Positions 7,974 through 16,273 of a DNA stretch of 64,000 bases are shown here, piece by piece. The stretch is from Streptomyces graminofaciens (GTDB lineage Bacteria > Actinomycetota > Actinomycetes > Streptomycetales > Streptomycetaceae). The notes under the pieces are model-generated. The model did no database searches, had not been told where the DNA came from, and saw nothing but the letters and a program-made list of their open reading frames with translations. The DNA is taken from assembly GCF_030294945.1 (NCBI RefSeq), contig NZ_AP018448.1:11070501-11134500 (forward strand), in the 5' to 3' direction. The number at the start of each line of letters is the position of its first letter. Positions within the stretch are counted from its first letter, which is position 1. The position numbers were made by a program, and so were the translations under genes.

Positions 7974-8504
7974 ATGCGCAGAGTCGTCACCGGCCATGAC
8001 GAGAACGGCAGGTCGGTCGTCGTCAGCGACGGCCCCATCCCGCGCAGCCGGGACTTCACCAGCCTCCCGGGCTGGGTCTCCCGCCTGCCGTGGGCCACCG
8101 AACCCGGCGAGCGGGTCAGCCGTACCGGCGAGGACCCCACACCGAAGATCACCAGCCTCCTCCCGGCGCCCGGCGGCACGCGGTTCATCGTCCTGACCTT
8201 CCCGCCGGACACCGCGATGGCCGACCCGGCGTTCGATCCCGTTGCCTTCGACCGGGAACAGCGGGCCGACTCGCCCGGCATCGCGGACCTCATGGAGCCC
8301 GACGGCATGCACACGACGCCGACCGTGGACTACGGCATCGTGCTGCAGGGCGACATCGTCCTCGAACTCGACGACGGCCACCGCACCCCCCTCTCGGCAG
8401 GGGACATCGTGATCCAGAACGCCACCCGCCACAGCTGGCGCAACCGCAGCGACCAGCCGGTCACCATGGCCTTCGTCCTCGTCGGCGCGGAACGCGACGG
8501 CTGA
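7974..8504 (+). CDS. Cupin-domain protein
   Basis: Single-domain cupin of 176 residues, third gene of the dehydrogenase-kinase operon. Cupin motif 1 is in VDYGIVLQGDIVLELDDG and motif 2 in LSAGDIVIQNATRHSWRNRS, near the C-terminus. The start at 7974 (MRRVVTGHDENGRS) is chosen because GAGGAG lies 6 bases upstream; an in-frame ATG at 7932 lacks a site. Motif 1 lacks the usual HxH pair, so metal binding by canonical residues is doubtful. Similar proteins accompany hydroxy-acid and aromatic catabolic genes as isomerases or sensors; the role is unknown here. Confidence 0.85.
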   Translation: MRRVVTGHDENGRSVVVSDGPIPRSRDFTSLPGWVSRLPWATEPGERVSRTGEDPTPKITSLLPAPGGTRFIVLTFPPDTAMADPAFDPVAFDREQRADSPGIADLMEPDGMHTTPTVDYGIVLQGDIVLELDDGHRTPLSAGDIVIQNATRHSWRNRSDQPVTMAFVLVGAERDG

Positions 8505-8632
8505 CGGGGGCGGAGCGGTTCCCCGGCGCGAGGCCAGGTCCGCGTTCACCGCGCGTGCGGATGTAAGCCCCATGGGTGTCGACGACCCGTGGGGCTACCG
8601 CCGTTCGCCGGATCCCTGGTACCGGATACGCG

Positions 8633-9559
8633 TCAGTCGATGGTGTCCGGTCCGGTGGGGCCGACGAGCGATTTCTCGGTGTACTGGAGGAACGCGCGGG
8701 CCCGGTGCGTGGGGGTGACATGCGAAGCGTGGGCGATCACGAGCTCGACGCTGTCGATCGGGTCACTGAGGGGCACGGATGCCAAGGGGAGTCCTTCGAT
8801 GCTGCTATCGGTCGGCCAGGTCTGAATCAGCGTGGCGAAGCCGAGACCGCGGGCGACCATGCTGCGGACCGCCTCGATGCTCGAGCTCCGGTAACGGATG
8901 TTCGGCCGTGCGCCGACGAGGGAGAACCAGTGTTCGGCGTTCTGCCGGGCGGGCGGCTCCGCGTAGATGATCAGTGGCTCGTCTGCCAGATCGGCGAGTG
9001 AGACGGACTCACGCCCCGCCACAGGGTGGTCGGTGGCCACGATGACGTACGGACGACTTCGGCGGAGCGTCGTACAGGACAGGCCGGCTTCGTCACCGAA
9101 TGCGTACAACAAGGCGACATCGCATGAGCCCTGCATCAGGGCTTGTCTCATTTCGTCCTGCTGACCCTCGATGAGTTCCAGGTCGACCGCCGGGTGAAGC
9201 CGGGTGAACCCGTCTACCAGAAGCGGGATCAGGAATGGAATCAGGGCCGCATAGCAACCGACTTTCAGGCGGCCCGCCAGTTGGCCTTCCTCGGCCCGGG
9301 CGCCGGCCGTTATCTCGTCGGCCTGAATCAACATCGCCTGGGCACGGCCGAGGATCCGGCTGCCTGCCTCGGTGAGAGAGACCCCTTTCGCCCGACGTCG
9401 TATCAGCAACTGGACGCCGAGGCGGCGTTCGAGGTCGGCGATCGCCGTGGAAATGCTGGCCTGGGAGGCATGGCACCGCACCGCTGCCGCGCTCATGGAG
9501 CCGGTGTCCGCCACAGCGACGAAGTATTCCAACTGGCGGAGGGAAAAACTGGCTGTCAT
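8633..9559 (-). CDS. LysR-family transcriptional regulator
   Basis: LTTR of 308 residues. The winged HTH at the N-terminus reads LRQLEYFVAVADTGSMSAAA and QASISTAIADLERRLGVQLL, followed by the effector-binding domain (LKVGCYAALIPFLIPLLVDGF, VALLYAFGDEAGL). The start at 9559 has GGAGAG upstream; the longer frame to 9637 would overlap the divergent promoter. It is divergent from the two-component flavin monooxygenase genes at 9712, its likely target. A short palindrome (9588-9598) lies between them. Confidence 0.92.
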   Translation of the reverse strand: MTASFSLRQLEYFVAVADTGSMSAAAVRCHASQASISTAIADLERRLGVQLLIRRRAKGVSLTEAGSRILGRAQAMLIQADEITAGARAEEGQLAGRLKVGCYAALIPFLIPLLVDGFTRLHPAVDLELIEGQQDEMRQALMQGSCDVALLYAFGDEAGLSCTTLRRSRPYVIVATDHPVAGRESVSLADLADEPLIIYAEPPARQNAEHWFSLVGARPNIRYRSSSIEAVRSMVARGLGFATLIQTWPTDSSIEGLPLASVPLSDPIDSVELVIAHASHVTPTHRARAFLQYTEKSLVGPTGPDTID

Positions 9560-9587
9560 TTCTCTCCTACTGCCATGGGAACTCTCA

Positions 9588-9598
9588 ATAAGCCTTAT
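9588..9598. promoter_or_regulatory. Candidate LysR-binding palindrome
   Basis: ATAAGCCTTAT, perfect 5-1-5 inverted repeat 29 bases upstream of the LysR start, in the divergent region. Its size and AT ends fit an LTTR recognition box, but this is only a positional argument. Confidence 0.4.
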
Positions 9599-9711
9599 CG
9601 GAAAGTTCCGTTTTCCCGACTGTAACTCGGATGTCATCCTAAGTCGCAGTTCACCTGAGGAAAAGACTCGTCTTACGAGAAAGCTCCCGCATGCCCAACG
9701 AGGAGACCTTC

Positions 9712-10884
9712 ATGACCACGCTTCTTGACCCCACCCGATCCACTGAGCGAGGAATTGGCGACAGCGTGCTGGACCGCGTCCGCGCGCTCCTTCCCGAGAT
9801 CGCCGCACGCTCGGCCGAAGGGGAAGCCGCCCGTGCGGTTCCGGCGGAGATCGTCGCCGCACTGCGCGAAGCCGGTGTGTTCCGGATGGCCCTGCCCCGG
9901 GTGTGGGGCGGTGAACAGTACGGGCTGCTCGAGGGGGCCCAGGTGGTGCGGGAGATCGCCCGAGCCGACGGCTCGACCGGCTGGACCGTCCAGGCCGCAT
10001 CGATGGCGTGGTTCTTCGTACGGTCGCTGCCCCGGGAGACGCTGGAGAACGAGGTGTTCGGAAGCGGCGCGGATCCGATGCTCCGAGGAGCGGTGGCTCC
10101 GAAGGGACTGGCGACGCCGGTGAAGGGCGGTTACCGGATCAGTGGCCGATGGCCGCTGGCGAGCGGCCCGTTCGCTCCGGACTGGATGCTCGGAGGCTTT
10201 CTGGTCGAAGGGGCGCCTCCGCTGCCGGACGGCCGCCCGGACATGCGGGTCGCACTGTTCCGGCCCGAGCAGGTCACCTTCCTCGACACATGGGACGCGG
10301 TCGGCCTGCGTGCCACCCAGAGCACGGACTTCACGATGGACGACGTCTTCGTGCCCGAGCACCACACGGGGCCGATGTTCGGGGGTAACAACGTCCCCGC
10401 TCCCCTTTACGACCTGCCCTACTCGCCCACCGGGGCCTCGCACGACGCCGTCATCCTCGGCGCCCTCGACGGCGCGCTCGCCGATCTCGCTGATCTCGCC
10501 GCCACCAAGCGGCCGGCGTTCAACCCCAGGTCCCTCCTCGGTGAAGACCCGGTGTTCCAGGAGAAGTTCGCCGAGCTGCAGTTGAGGTCCGGGGCCCTTG
10601 CTGCCCTGTCGGAGCAGACCGGACGCATCGTCATGGACCGTGCCCTCAAAGGCGAGGCGCCCACCTCGGCCGAGTGGTTCAGCTACAAGGGCGCCACCCA
10701 GCACATCCACCACGAGGGTATCCGGATCCTCAACGAGATCATGACCCTCTCGGGCAGCGCGGGCCTCTACAGCGAGAGTCCGCTCCAGCGCCGCTGGCGC
10801 GATGTCCGCTGCGTCTCCCAGCACGTGGTCGGCAACACGGGCGCGATGCGGCAGCTCGGCGCGGTCCTGTCGGGACAGGGCTGA
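9712..10884 (+). CDS. Flavin-dependent monooxygenase, acyl-CoA dehydrogenase fold (HpaB/HsaA type)
   Basis: Oxygenase component of a two-component (group D) flavin monooxygenase, 390 residues with the acyl-CoA dehydrogenase fold. Visible are VWGGEQYGLLEG and RADGSTGWTVQA in the N-terminal helical domain, GGYRISGRWPLASG in the middle sheet domain, and HHEGIRILNEIMTLSGSAGLY with RRWRDVRCVSQHVVGN in the C-terminal helices. The Arg/Glu pattern of true acyl-CoA dehydrogenases is replaced by the HsaA-like form. The start at 9712 follows GAGGAGACC. A flavin reductase gene follows at once, giving a reduced-flavin supply. The substrate, probably aromatic, is not deducible. Confidence 0.88.
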   Translation: MTTLLDPTRSTERGIGDSVLDRVRALLPEIAARSAEGEAARAVPAEIVAALREAGVFRMALPRVWGGEQYGLLEGAQVVREIARADGSTGWTVQAASMAWFFVRSLPRETLENEVFGSGADPMLRGAVAPKGLATPVKGGYRISGRWPLASGPFAPDWMLGGFLVEGAPPLPDGRPDMRVALFRPEQVTFLDTWDAVGLRATQSTDFTMDDVFVPEHHTGPMFGGNNVPAPLYDLPYSPTGASHDAVILGALDGALADLADLAATKRPAFNPRSLLGEDPVFQEKFAELQLRSGALAALSEQTGRIVMDRALKGEAPTSAEWFSYKGATQHIHHEGIRILNEIMTLSGSAGLYSESPLQRRWRDVRCVSQHVVGNTGAMRQLGAVLSGQG

Positions 10885-10912
10885 CGCCCCTCTCAACCCC
10901 TCCGAGGAAGCC

Positions 10913-11515
10913 ATGCATACGCCACTGACCCCCGTCCCACGCACCCCCGCGATCCACGCCGAAGCTCTACCGCACCGCACCGCACCGCACACACCGGCAC
11001 CGGAAGGGTGGCCCCCGATGAGCCCTCTGCATGCGACACCGACCAACCCTGCCCTGCTGCGCCAGGCATTCGGCTGCTTCCCGTCCGGGGTGACAGCCGT
11101 GTGCGCACTCGACTCCGGCACCCCGGTGGGCATGGCCGCGAGCACATTCACCCCCGTCTCCCTGTCACCCGCCCTGATATCGGTCTGTGTGCAGGACACC
11201 TCCACGACCTGGCCGAAACTGCGACGGCGAAGCCACGTCGGCGTGAGCGTGCTCGCGCAGGGACAGGACGAGATCTGCCGGTCCCTGGCCGGCAAGGAGG
11301 GCGACCGGTTCGCGGGGGTCGCCTGGGACGCCGACGAGGACGGCGGCGTGTACATCCACGGCGCCAGTCTCTGGTTGAACTGCTCACTGCACGCCGAACT
11401 TCCCGGCGGTGACCACACGATCGTCCTACTGGAAATCCAGGGTCTGCAGGCCCAACCCGACACAGAACCTCTGGTGTTCCACAACAGCAGGTTCCGACGC
11501 CTGGCCGTCTCATGA
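10913..11515 (+). CDS. Flavin reductase (reductase component)
   Basis: NAD(P)H:flavin oxidoreductase of the HpaC/HsaB split-barrel family, ~200 residues, supplying reduced flavin to the oxygenase at 9712. Family features: ALLRQAFGCFPSGVTAVCAL, GMAASTFTPVSLSPALISVCV, TWPKLRRRSHVGVSVLAQGQ, and FHNSRFRRL at the end. The ATG at 10913 has GAGGAAG upstream; an ATG at 11018 with GGAAGGGTGG upstream would remove a low-complexity, Pro/His-rich 35-residue leader and is equally plausible. It lies 28 bases after the oxygenase stop, so co-transcribed. Confidence 0.87.
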   Translation: MHTPLTPVPRTPAIHAEALPHRTAPHTPAPEGWPPMSPLHATPTNPALLRQAFGCFPSGVTAVCALDSGTPVGMAASTFTPVSLSPALISVCVQDTSTTWPKLRRRSHVGVSVLAQGQDEICRSLAGKEGDRFAGVAWDADEDGGVYIHGASLWLNCSLHAELPGGDHTIVLLEIQGLQAQPDTEPLVFHNSRFRRLAVS

Positions 11516-12452
11516 GCAGGTGGCCGCTGCGCGAGGCGCACGACGCCCGCCCGTAGTTCCATGCCGTGAGGGCCACCGCCGGCCGCAAGCGATGTCAGAT
11601 CCTTCGCCTGCGGCCGTGACGATGTTTGCCGGTCACCATCACGGTCTGCGCCTGCCGGGTACTGACCTGGACGGCGTGTGTCGTTGGAGGGATCAAGTCG
11701 ACGCGAAGTGCGAGGTGACCGCCTCTCGTTCTACCGCGACGAGCTTGGGGGCGCCCCGAGGTGCTCGGACAGCGGTCCCCATGATCTCTGGTGGAAGCGG
11801 CGCCCGATCAGCGTCTTCACGTGATGACGGCGTACAGGTCCTGGTCGATGCGGCGGCGTCGCTCCAACAGTGCAGGGAAGAAGCTCCCGGACCGCAGCTC
11901 GGGGATCGCGAGGTCCAGGTTGCCGGCCTGGGAGATGAGCGTCTTGTCGCGGTGGCCGTTGCGCTGGATCGGACGGTCGCAGGAGGAGATCGAACAGGCG
12001 CGTAAGGACTGGAGGGAAGGGACGCGGTTCGGTGAGGTGAAGGGGCATGACGGTGCTCCGTTGCCTGCCCCCGTACTGCCGGCCGTGCCATTGAAGCCGC
12101 GGGGGAGAGTGCGCTGACCTACGGCAGGTCTTCTGCCTGGCCGGAGCACGTACACAGGGGGCGCGGGGCTCTCACGGCTCGCCGTGATGACGCCTGCGCT
12201 GAGCCATGACGACATGGCCGAGGGTGACGCGGCATGTGTGGCGACAGCGTGCCCGTTGCCTCGCTGCCGCATCCCTCGCTCTGCTGTCCGCCCCGTGCTC
12301 GCCTTTCACTTCAGGGAACTGAGCCGACTCGTGCGGCACAGGCGGCCAGGGTGTGCGGTGTTCGGTCGGTAGAGGTATGACTGACCTAAGCCCGGTGGTG
12401 GGGAGGGGGGCCAGAGCGCGCCCGTGTGCTGCCGCAGGATTGGAGCCCCGGT
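11516..12452. other. Gene-poor region with transposase debris
   Basis: ~940 bases without an intact gene. It contains an IS256-type transposase scrap (11820-11957, listed separately). The part from ~12120 to 12452 presumably carries the promoter of the phosphatase gene, but no clear -35/-10 pair was found. Confidence 0.55.
11820..11957 (-). mobile_element. IS256-family transposase remnant
   Basis: About 46 codons in one frame read NGHRDKTLISQAGNLDLAIP and then ELRSGSFFPALLERRRRIDQ, ending DLYAVIT and a stop. This matches the segment of IS256/Mutator-type transposases that precedes the catalytic domain (QRNGHRDK...AGDLDL.IPKLRSGSFFPALLERRRR). Nothing recognisable of the catalytic core remains on either side, so the element is dead. 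Confidence 0.75.
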
Positions 12453-14519
12453 ATGCGTGAGCAGAAGGCCCGGACCGGGAGCGGTGGGCAGGAGCGGGTC
12501 ACTGCCGCGCCGGGTGGGCTGCTGGACGTGCTGCGAGTGGCGGCCCTCGTCGTGGGGAGCGATGGCCGGATCGTGTTGTGGAGTCCCGAAGCCGAGTCGT
12601 TGCTCGGTTTCCCCGCCGCGGAAGCGCTGGGTCAGGACGCGGGTGCACTGCTGGTGGCCCCGGAGAACCGGTCACGGGCACACGAACTGTTCGACCGCGT
12701 GCGCACGGGCGCGCGCTGGGCGGGGGTCTTTCCGGTGCGGCACAAGGACGGCTCCACGCGCCGGGTGGAGTTCCGCACCATGCAGCTGCGCGATGCCCGT
12801 GGCGACGTCCATGCCCTCGGTCTGGGTACCGACGCCGAGACCGTACGGAACGTGGAGCGGGACCTGGCCCTGTCCCACATCCTGGTCAGCCAGTCGCCGG
12901 TGGGCATCGCGGTCTTCGACACGGACCTGCGGTGGGTGCGTGTCAATCCGTCACTGGAACGCATGAACGGTGTCCCCGAGGAAGCGGTGCTGGGCCGGCG
13001 CGTCGGCGAGGTGCTGCCGGCTCTCGACGTGGAGGCCATCGAGTCGCGGATGCGGAAGGTCCTCCGGACCGGTGAGCCACTGCTGGATCAGCAGACGGTA
13101 GGCCGGACGGCCGCCGACAGCGAAGATCACGCCTACTCGGAGTCGTACCACCGGATCGAGGATGACAATGGGCGTGTTCTGGGCCTGGCGATGGCGATCC
13201 TCGACATCTCCGAGCGGCAGCGGGCAGCGGCCGAGATCGCCAAAGCACGCGAGCGCCTGGCGGTGATAGCTGACGCCGGCGTCCGTATCGGCACCACGCT
13301 CGATCTGCGCCGGACGGCACATGAACTCGTGGATGTGGCCGTTCCCGAGCTCGCCGATCTCGCGGCCGTCGACGTACTCGACTCGGTGGTCAACCCTGGC
13401 GGCATGGCAGCACCACGGGCGGACGGTTCCCTCGACTTCTGCGCGCTCGCCCTCAAAGCAAGCCGTCCCGCCGATGCGATCGAGGCCGCGGACCCGGTCG
13501 GGGAGCCGGCCCTGTACAGCTCGTCTCAGATTGTCACCCAGTGCGTACGTGAGGCACGGCCGATCCTGCTCGAACGCGTGGACGGCACGGCGATACGGCG
13601 TATCGCGAGGGGCGATTCAGCAGCCGAGACGTTGCGGCACGCCGCTGTCCACTCCTATCTGGCCGCTCCCCTGGTGGCCCGCGGCGAGGTACTGGGCGCG
13701 CTCAGCCTGTACCGCACGGCCAGCCCCCGGCCGTTCGACGACCAGGACCTCACCCTCGCCACCGAGCTGGCCGCGCGCGCCGCCATCGGCATCGACAACG
13801 CGCGGCTGTACGGACGCGAGCGCGACACCGCTCTCACCCTCCAGCGCAGCCTGCTGTCCCAGGAGCCGCCACCGCATCACGGCGGCATCGAGGTCGCCTC
13901 CCGCTATCTGCCCGCCATCAGCGAGGTGGGTGGGGACTGGTTCGACGTGCTTCCGCTCAAGGACGACAAAGTCGGACTCGTCGTCGGCGACGTGATGGGC
14001 AAGGGTGTGCACGCCGCGGCGATCATGGGCCAGCTCCGCACGGCCACTCGCGCCCTCGCCCGGCTCGATCTGCCTCCCGCCGAGCTGCTGCACCACCTCG
14101 ACGGCCTCGCCACGTCCCTCGGCGACTTCGACACGCTGGCCACCTGCCTCTACGTCGTCTGCGACCCCCGGCACGGCCGATGCGAACTCTCCCGCGCGGG
14201 CCACCTGCCGCCGGCCCTGGTCGACCCGGACGGGAAAGCCGAACTCCTCGACACCGCCGACGGAGTGCCACTTGGAGTGGGCGGCGTGCCGTTCACCGTC
14301 GAGGAGCGGGAACTCGCCGAAGGGGCGATGCTCGCGTTGTTCACGGACGGCCTGGTGGAAAGCCGCGCGACACCCGTCGGAGCAGGACTGCAGCGCCTGC
14401 TCCGCCTGCTGGAAGGCACCCACCTCCCCCTGGAGGAGACGTGTGACCTGCTCCTCGGCGCCCTGGACAGTGAGCCTGAGGACGATGTGGCGCTGCTCCT
14501 CGCCCGGCACGGGAGCTGA
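12453..14519 (+). CDS. PAS-PAS-GAF-SpoIIE PP2C phosphatase
   Basis: SpoIIE/RsbU-type serine phosphatase, 688 residues, which would dephosphorylate an anti-sigma antagonist in a partner-switching pathway. Domain order: PAS-like (~20-130; LRVAALVVGSDGRIVLWSPE), PAS (~140-255; SPVGIAVFDTDLRWVRVNPS), GAF (~265-430; VIADAGVRIGTTLDLRR), PP2C (~460-688) with the metal-binding GGDWFD, VGDVMGKG and FTDGLVE motifs. Unlike the paralogue at 16274 it has no C-terminal histidine-kinase-like ATPase. I chose the ATG at 12453 (TTGGAG upstream); a GTG at 12426 is possible. No membrane segments, so cytoplasmic sensing. Confidence 0.92.
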   Translation: MREQKARTGSGGQERVTAAPGGLLDVLRVAALVVGSDGRIVLWSPEAESLLGFPAAEALGQDAGALLVAPENRSRAHELFDRVRTGARWAGVFPVRHKDGSTRRVEFRTMQLRDARGDVHALGLGTDAETVRNVERDLALSHILVSQSPVGIAVFDTDLRWVRVNPSLERMNGVPEEAVLGRRVGEVLPALDVEAIESRMRKVLRTGEPLLDQQTVGRTAADSEDHAYSESYHRIEDDNGRVLGLAMAILDISERQRAAAEIAKARERLAVIADAGVRIGTTLDLRRTAHELVDVAVPELADLAAVDVLDSVVNPGGMAAPRADGSLDFCALALKASRPADAIEAADPVGEPALYSSSQIVTQCVREARPILLERVDGTAIRRIARGDSAAETLRHAAVHSYLAAPLVARGEVLGALSLYRTASPRPFDDQDLTLATELAARAAIGIDNARLYGRERDTALTLQRSLLSQEPPPHHGGIEVASRYLPAISEVGGDWFDVLPLKDDKVGLVVGDVMGKGVHAAAIMGQLRTATRALARLDLPPAELLHHLDGLATSLGDFDTLATCLYVVCDPRHGRCELSRAGHLPPALVDPDGKAELLDTADGVPLGVGGVPFTVEERELAEGAMLALFTDGLVESRATPVGAGLQRLLRLLEGTHLPLEETCDLLLGALDSEPEDDVALLLARHGS

Positions 14520-14615
14520 TGTCCGTCCCGTACAGGGCGGCGAGCGCCTCCGGCTTGAGCGTGTCGGCGTGCATGGCCTGGCAGTGACGCCCTTCCGTCG
14601 TACGACAACCGAACT

Positions 14616-14632
14616 GAAACCGATTCGGTTTC
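14616..14632. promoter_or_regulatory. Candidate TetR operator
   Basis: GAAACCG-ATT-CGGTTTC, a perfect 7-bp inverted repeat with a 3-base spacer, about 95 bases upstream of the TetR-family start at 14726. Position and form fit autoregulation. Confidence 0.55.
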
Positions 14633-14725
14633 GGTAATGTAGGGGTCACTCGAACAGCCGGGGGTGAGGTCGTGCAGGCGGCCGTGCCGCCTGCCGAACC
14701 CGGAGACATTCGAAGAGGAGCCCTC

Positions 14726-15340
14726 GTGCCAAGGCCGCGCACCCCTCTGCTGGACCGCCGACGCATCGGCGCGGCAGCGCTGAGAATCGCCGACGACCAG
14801 GGCGTCCTCACCATTCCCGCCCTGGCCAGGGAGCTCGGCGTCGCCCCGTCCGCGCTCTACCACCATGTGTCCGGCAGGGGCGAGATCATCTCGCTCATGA
14901 GGGAAGAGCTGGCCCTGGAGACCAACCCCGGCGACTGGGACTCGTCACAGCCCTGGGAGCAGGCCCTCGAGGAATGGGCCCGCTCCTACCGCAAGGCCTT
15001 CGCCGCACACCCCGGGGCGGTGCCCCTGCTCGCCACCGCCCCGCTCGCCGAACCCTTCTTGCACGCCATGTACGAGAAGGTCGCCCAACTCCTGCTGACC
15101 GCCGGCTTCACCGCTAGCCAGGTCATGCCCTTGATCAACGCGATGGAGAGCTTCATCCTCGGCTCCGCCCTGGACCTCGTGGCCCCGCCGGTGATGGTCT
15201 CCGACGTGAACCGCGAAACCGCCCCGCACCTCACCGCCGTACTCGACGACACCCCCGCCGACCACCGCCGCGCCGAACTCGCCTTCGACGTCGGTCTCCG
15301 CGCCCTGATCACCGGCTTCCGGGCGGTCCTTCCCCGGTGA
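14726..15340 (+). CDS. TetR-family regulator
   Basis: TetR-type repressor of ~204 residues. The HTH is near the N-terminus: RIGAAALRIADDQGVLTIPA then LARELGVAPSALYHHVSGRG. The remainder is an all-helical ligand domain with a TetR C-terminal pattern. The GTG at 14726 follows GAGGAG by 7 bases, which is why I prefer it to an upstream ATG at 14672 lying next to the operator. It precedes, by 55 bases, a metallo-hydrolase that it may control. Confidence 0.88.
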   Translation: MPRPRTPLLDRRRIGAAALRIADDQGVLTIPALARELGVAPSALYHHVSGRGEIISLMREELALETNPGDWDSSQPWEQALEEWARSYRKAFAAHPGAVPLLATAPLAEPFLHAMYEKVAQLLLTAGFTASQVMPLINAMESFILGSALDLVAPPVMVSDVNRETAPHLTAVLDDTPADHRRAELAFDVGLRALITGFRAVLPR

Positions 15341-15395
15341 CCGGCTCGCACGGCCCCACACCCATCACTCAAGGCCTCACCAGAGGAGCCCTGTC

Positions 15396-15959
15396 ATGAC
15401 CGCCTCGTTCCATGTCCTGACCACCGGCTACGCCGACGCGCGGGTGGCCGGCACCGTCACCCTGCTCGTCGACGGCGCGACCGTCGCGATCGTCGATCCC
15501 GGCATGGTCGCGGACCGCCGGCTCATCCTGGACCCGCTGGCACCCCACGGACTCGCCCCCGAGGACGTCACCGACGTGATCTTCAGCCACCACCACCCGG
15601 ACCACACGCTGAACGCCGCCCTGTTTCCCGAAGCCCGCTTCCACGACCACATGGCCATCTACCGCGACGACGTCTGGGAGGACCGGAACGCCGACGGATA
15701 CAGGCTCTCCTCGTCGATCACGCTCATGACGACCCCGGGCCACACCGCCGAGGACGTGAGCACCCTGGTGGCGGCGGACGAGGGCCTGGTGGTCCTGACC
15801 CATCTGTGGTGGTCCGCCGAGGGGCCGGCCGACGACCCCTTCGCGCCCGACCGCGATCAACTGCGGGCAGCCAGGGAGAAGGTCCTGGCTCTCGGCCCGG
15901 CCCTGATCGTGCCGGGACACGGTGCACCCTTCGTGCCGTCGTCGTCGACGCCCCTCTAG
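15396..15959 (+). CDS. Metallo-beta-lactamase-fold hydrolase
   Basis: MBL-fold metallohydrolase, 187 residues. Zinc-site motif HHHPDHT at ~residue 67-73, the second His in TPGHTAED, an Asp equivalent in the GLVVLTHLWW region, and the final VPGHGAPF. Length and layout fit the short MBLAC1/glyoxalase II-like group rather than antibiotic beta-lactamases. There is no signal peptide. AGAGGAG lies ahead of the ATG. It lies in tandem with the TetR gene upstream. Its TAG stop abuts the start of the repeat at 15960. Substrate unknown. Confidence 0.88.
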   Translation: MTASFHVLTTGYADARVAGTVTLLVDGATVAIVDPGMVADRRLILDPLAPHGLAPEDVTDVIFSHHHPDHTLNAALFPEARFHDHMAIYRDDVWEDRNADGYRLSSSITLMTTPGHTAEDVSTLVAADEGLVVLTHLWWSAEGPADDPFAPDRDQLRAAREKVLALGPALIVPGHGAPFVPSSSTPL

Positions 15960-16126
15960 CTAGGGCTTGTCGTCACATTCCCGAGCTAGGGCCTGTCGTC
16001 ACATTCCCGTCTGCCTCGCGACGCCATGCACGCTCACCCACTGCCTCAAGGGCGTGGGAGGTACCCCCACGCCGCCGCTCGGCCCGCCCTTCGGGCGGAC
16101 GACGGGAATGTGACGACAGGCCCCAG
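15960..16126. repeat. MITE-like inverted repeat, copy B, with extra half-site
   Basis: Left arm 15986-16010 and right arm 16102-16126 form a 22-bp perfect inverted repeat (GGGCCTGTCGTCACATTCCC core) that continues with one mismatch. A second left arm, differing at one base, lies directly upstream at 15960-15983. The interior carries GCCCTTCGGGCGGACGACGG next to the right arm, the same core found in the element at 3781-3841, and both start CTAGGGC. There is no coding capacity. It looks like a non-autonomous insertion between genes; the extra left end suggests a second, nested or partial insertion. Confidence 0.7.
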
Positions 16127-16273
16127 CCCGGCTTGCCCCGAGTCCCGTCGGCTGCCTGGCCTGCCGCGGCCGGTTGAGCGCCGTGTGCCGCGGCGGGATG
16201 CTGGAGGCAGCACCCCGCGACGGGTGACGCAGCGCCGTGCCGGGGCGCGGTAGGAACGAGGTCGGGATACCCC

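Noticed and set aside
11690..11820. Second transposase fragment (DRLSFYRDELGGAPR on the plus strand)
   Set aside because: It recalls the start of some DDE transposases but is too short and unsupported on both sides.
15396..15959. Metallo-beta-lactamase resistance enzyme
   Set aside because: No signal peptide, only 187 residues, and the motif spacing is that of general MBL hydrolases.
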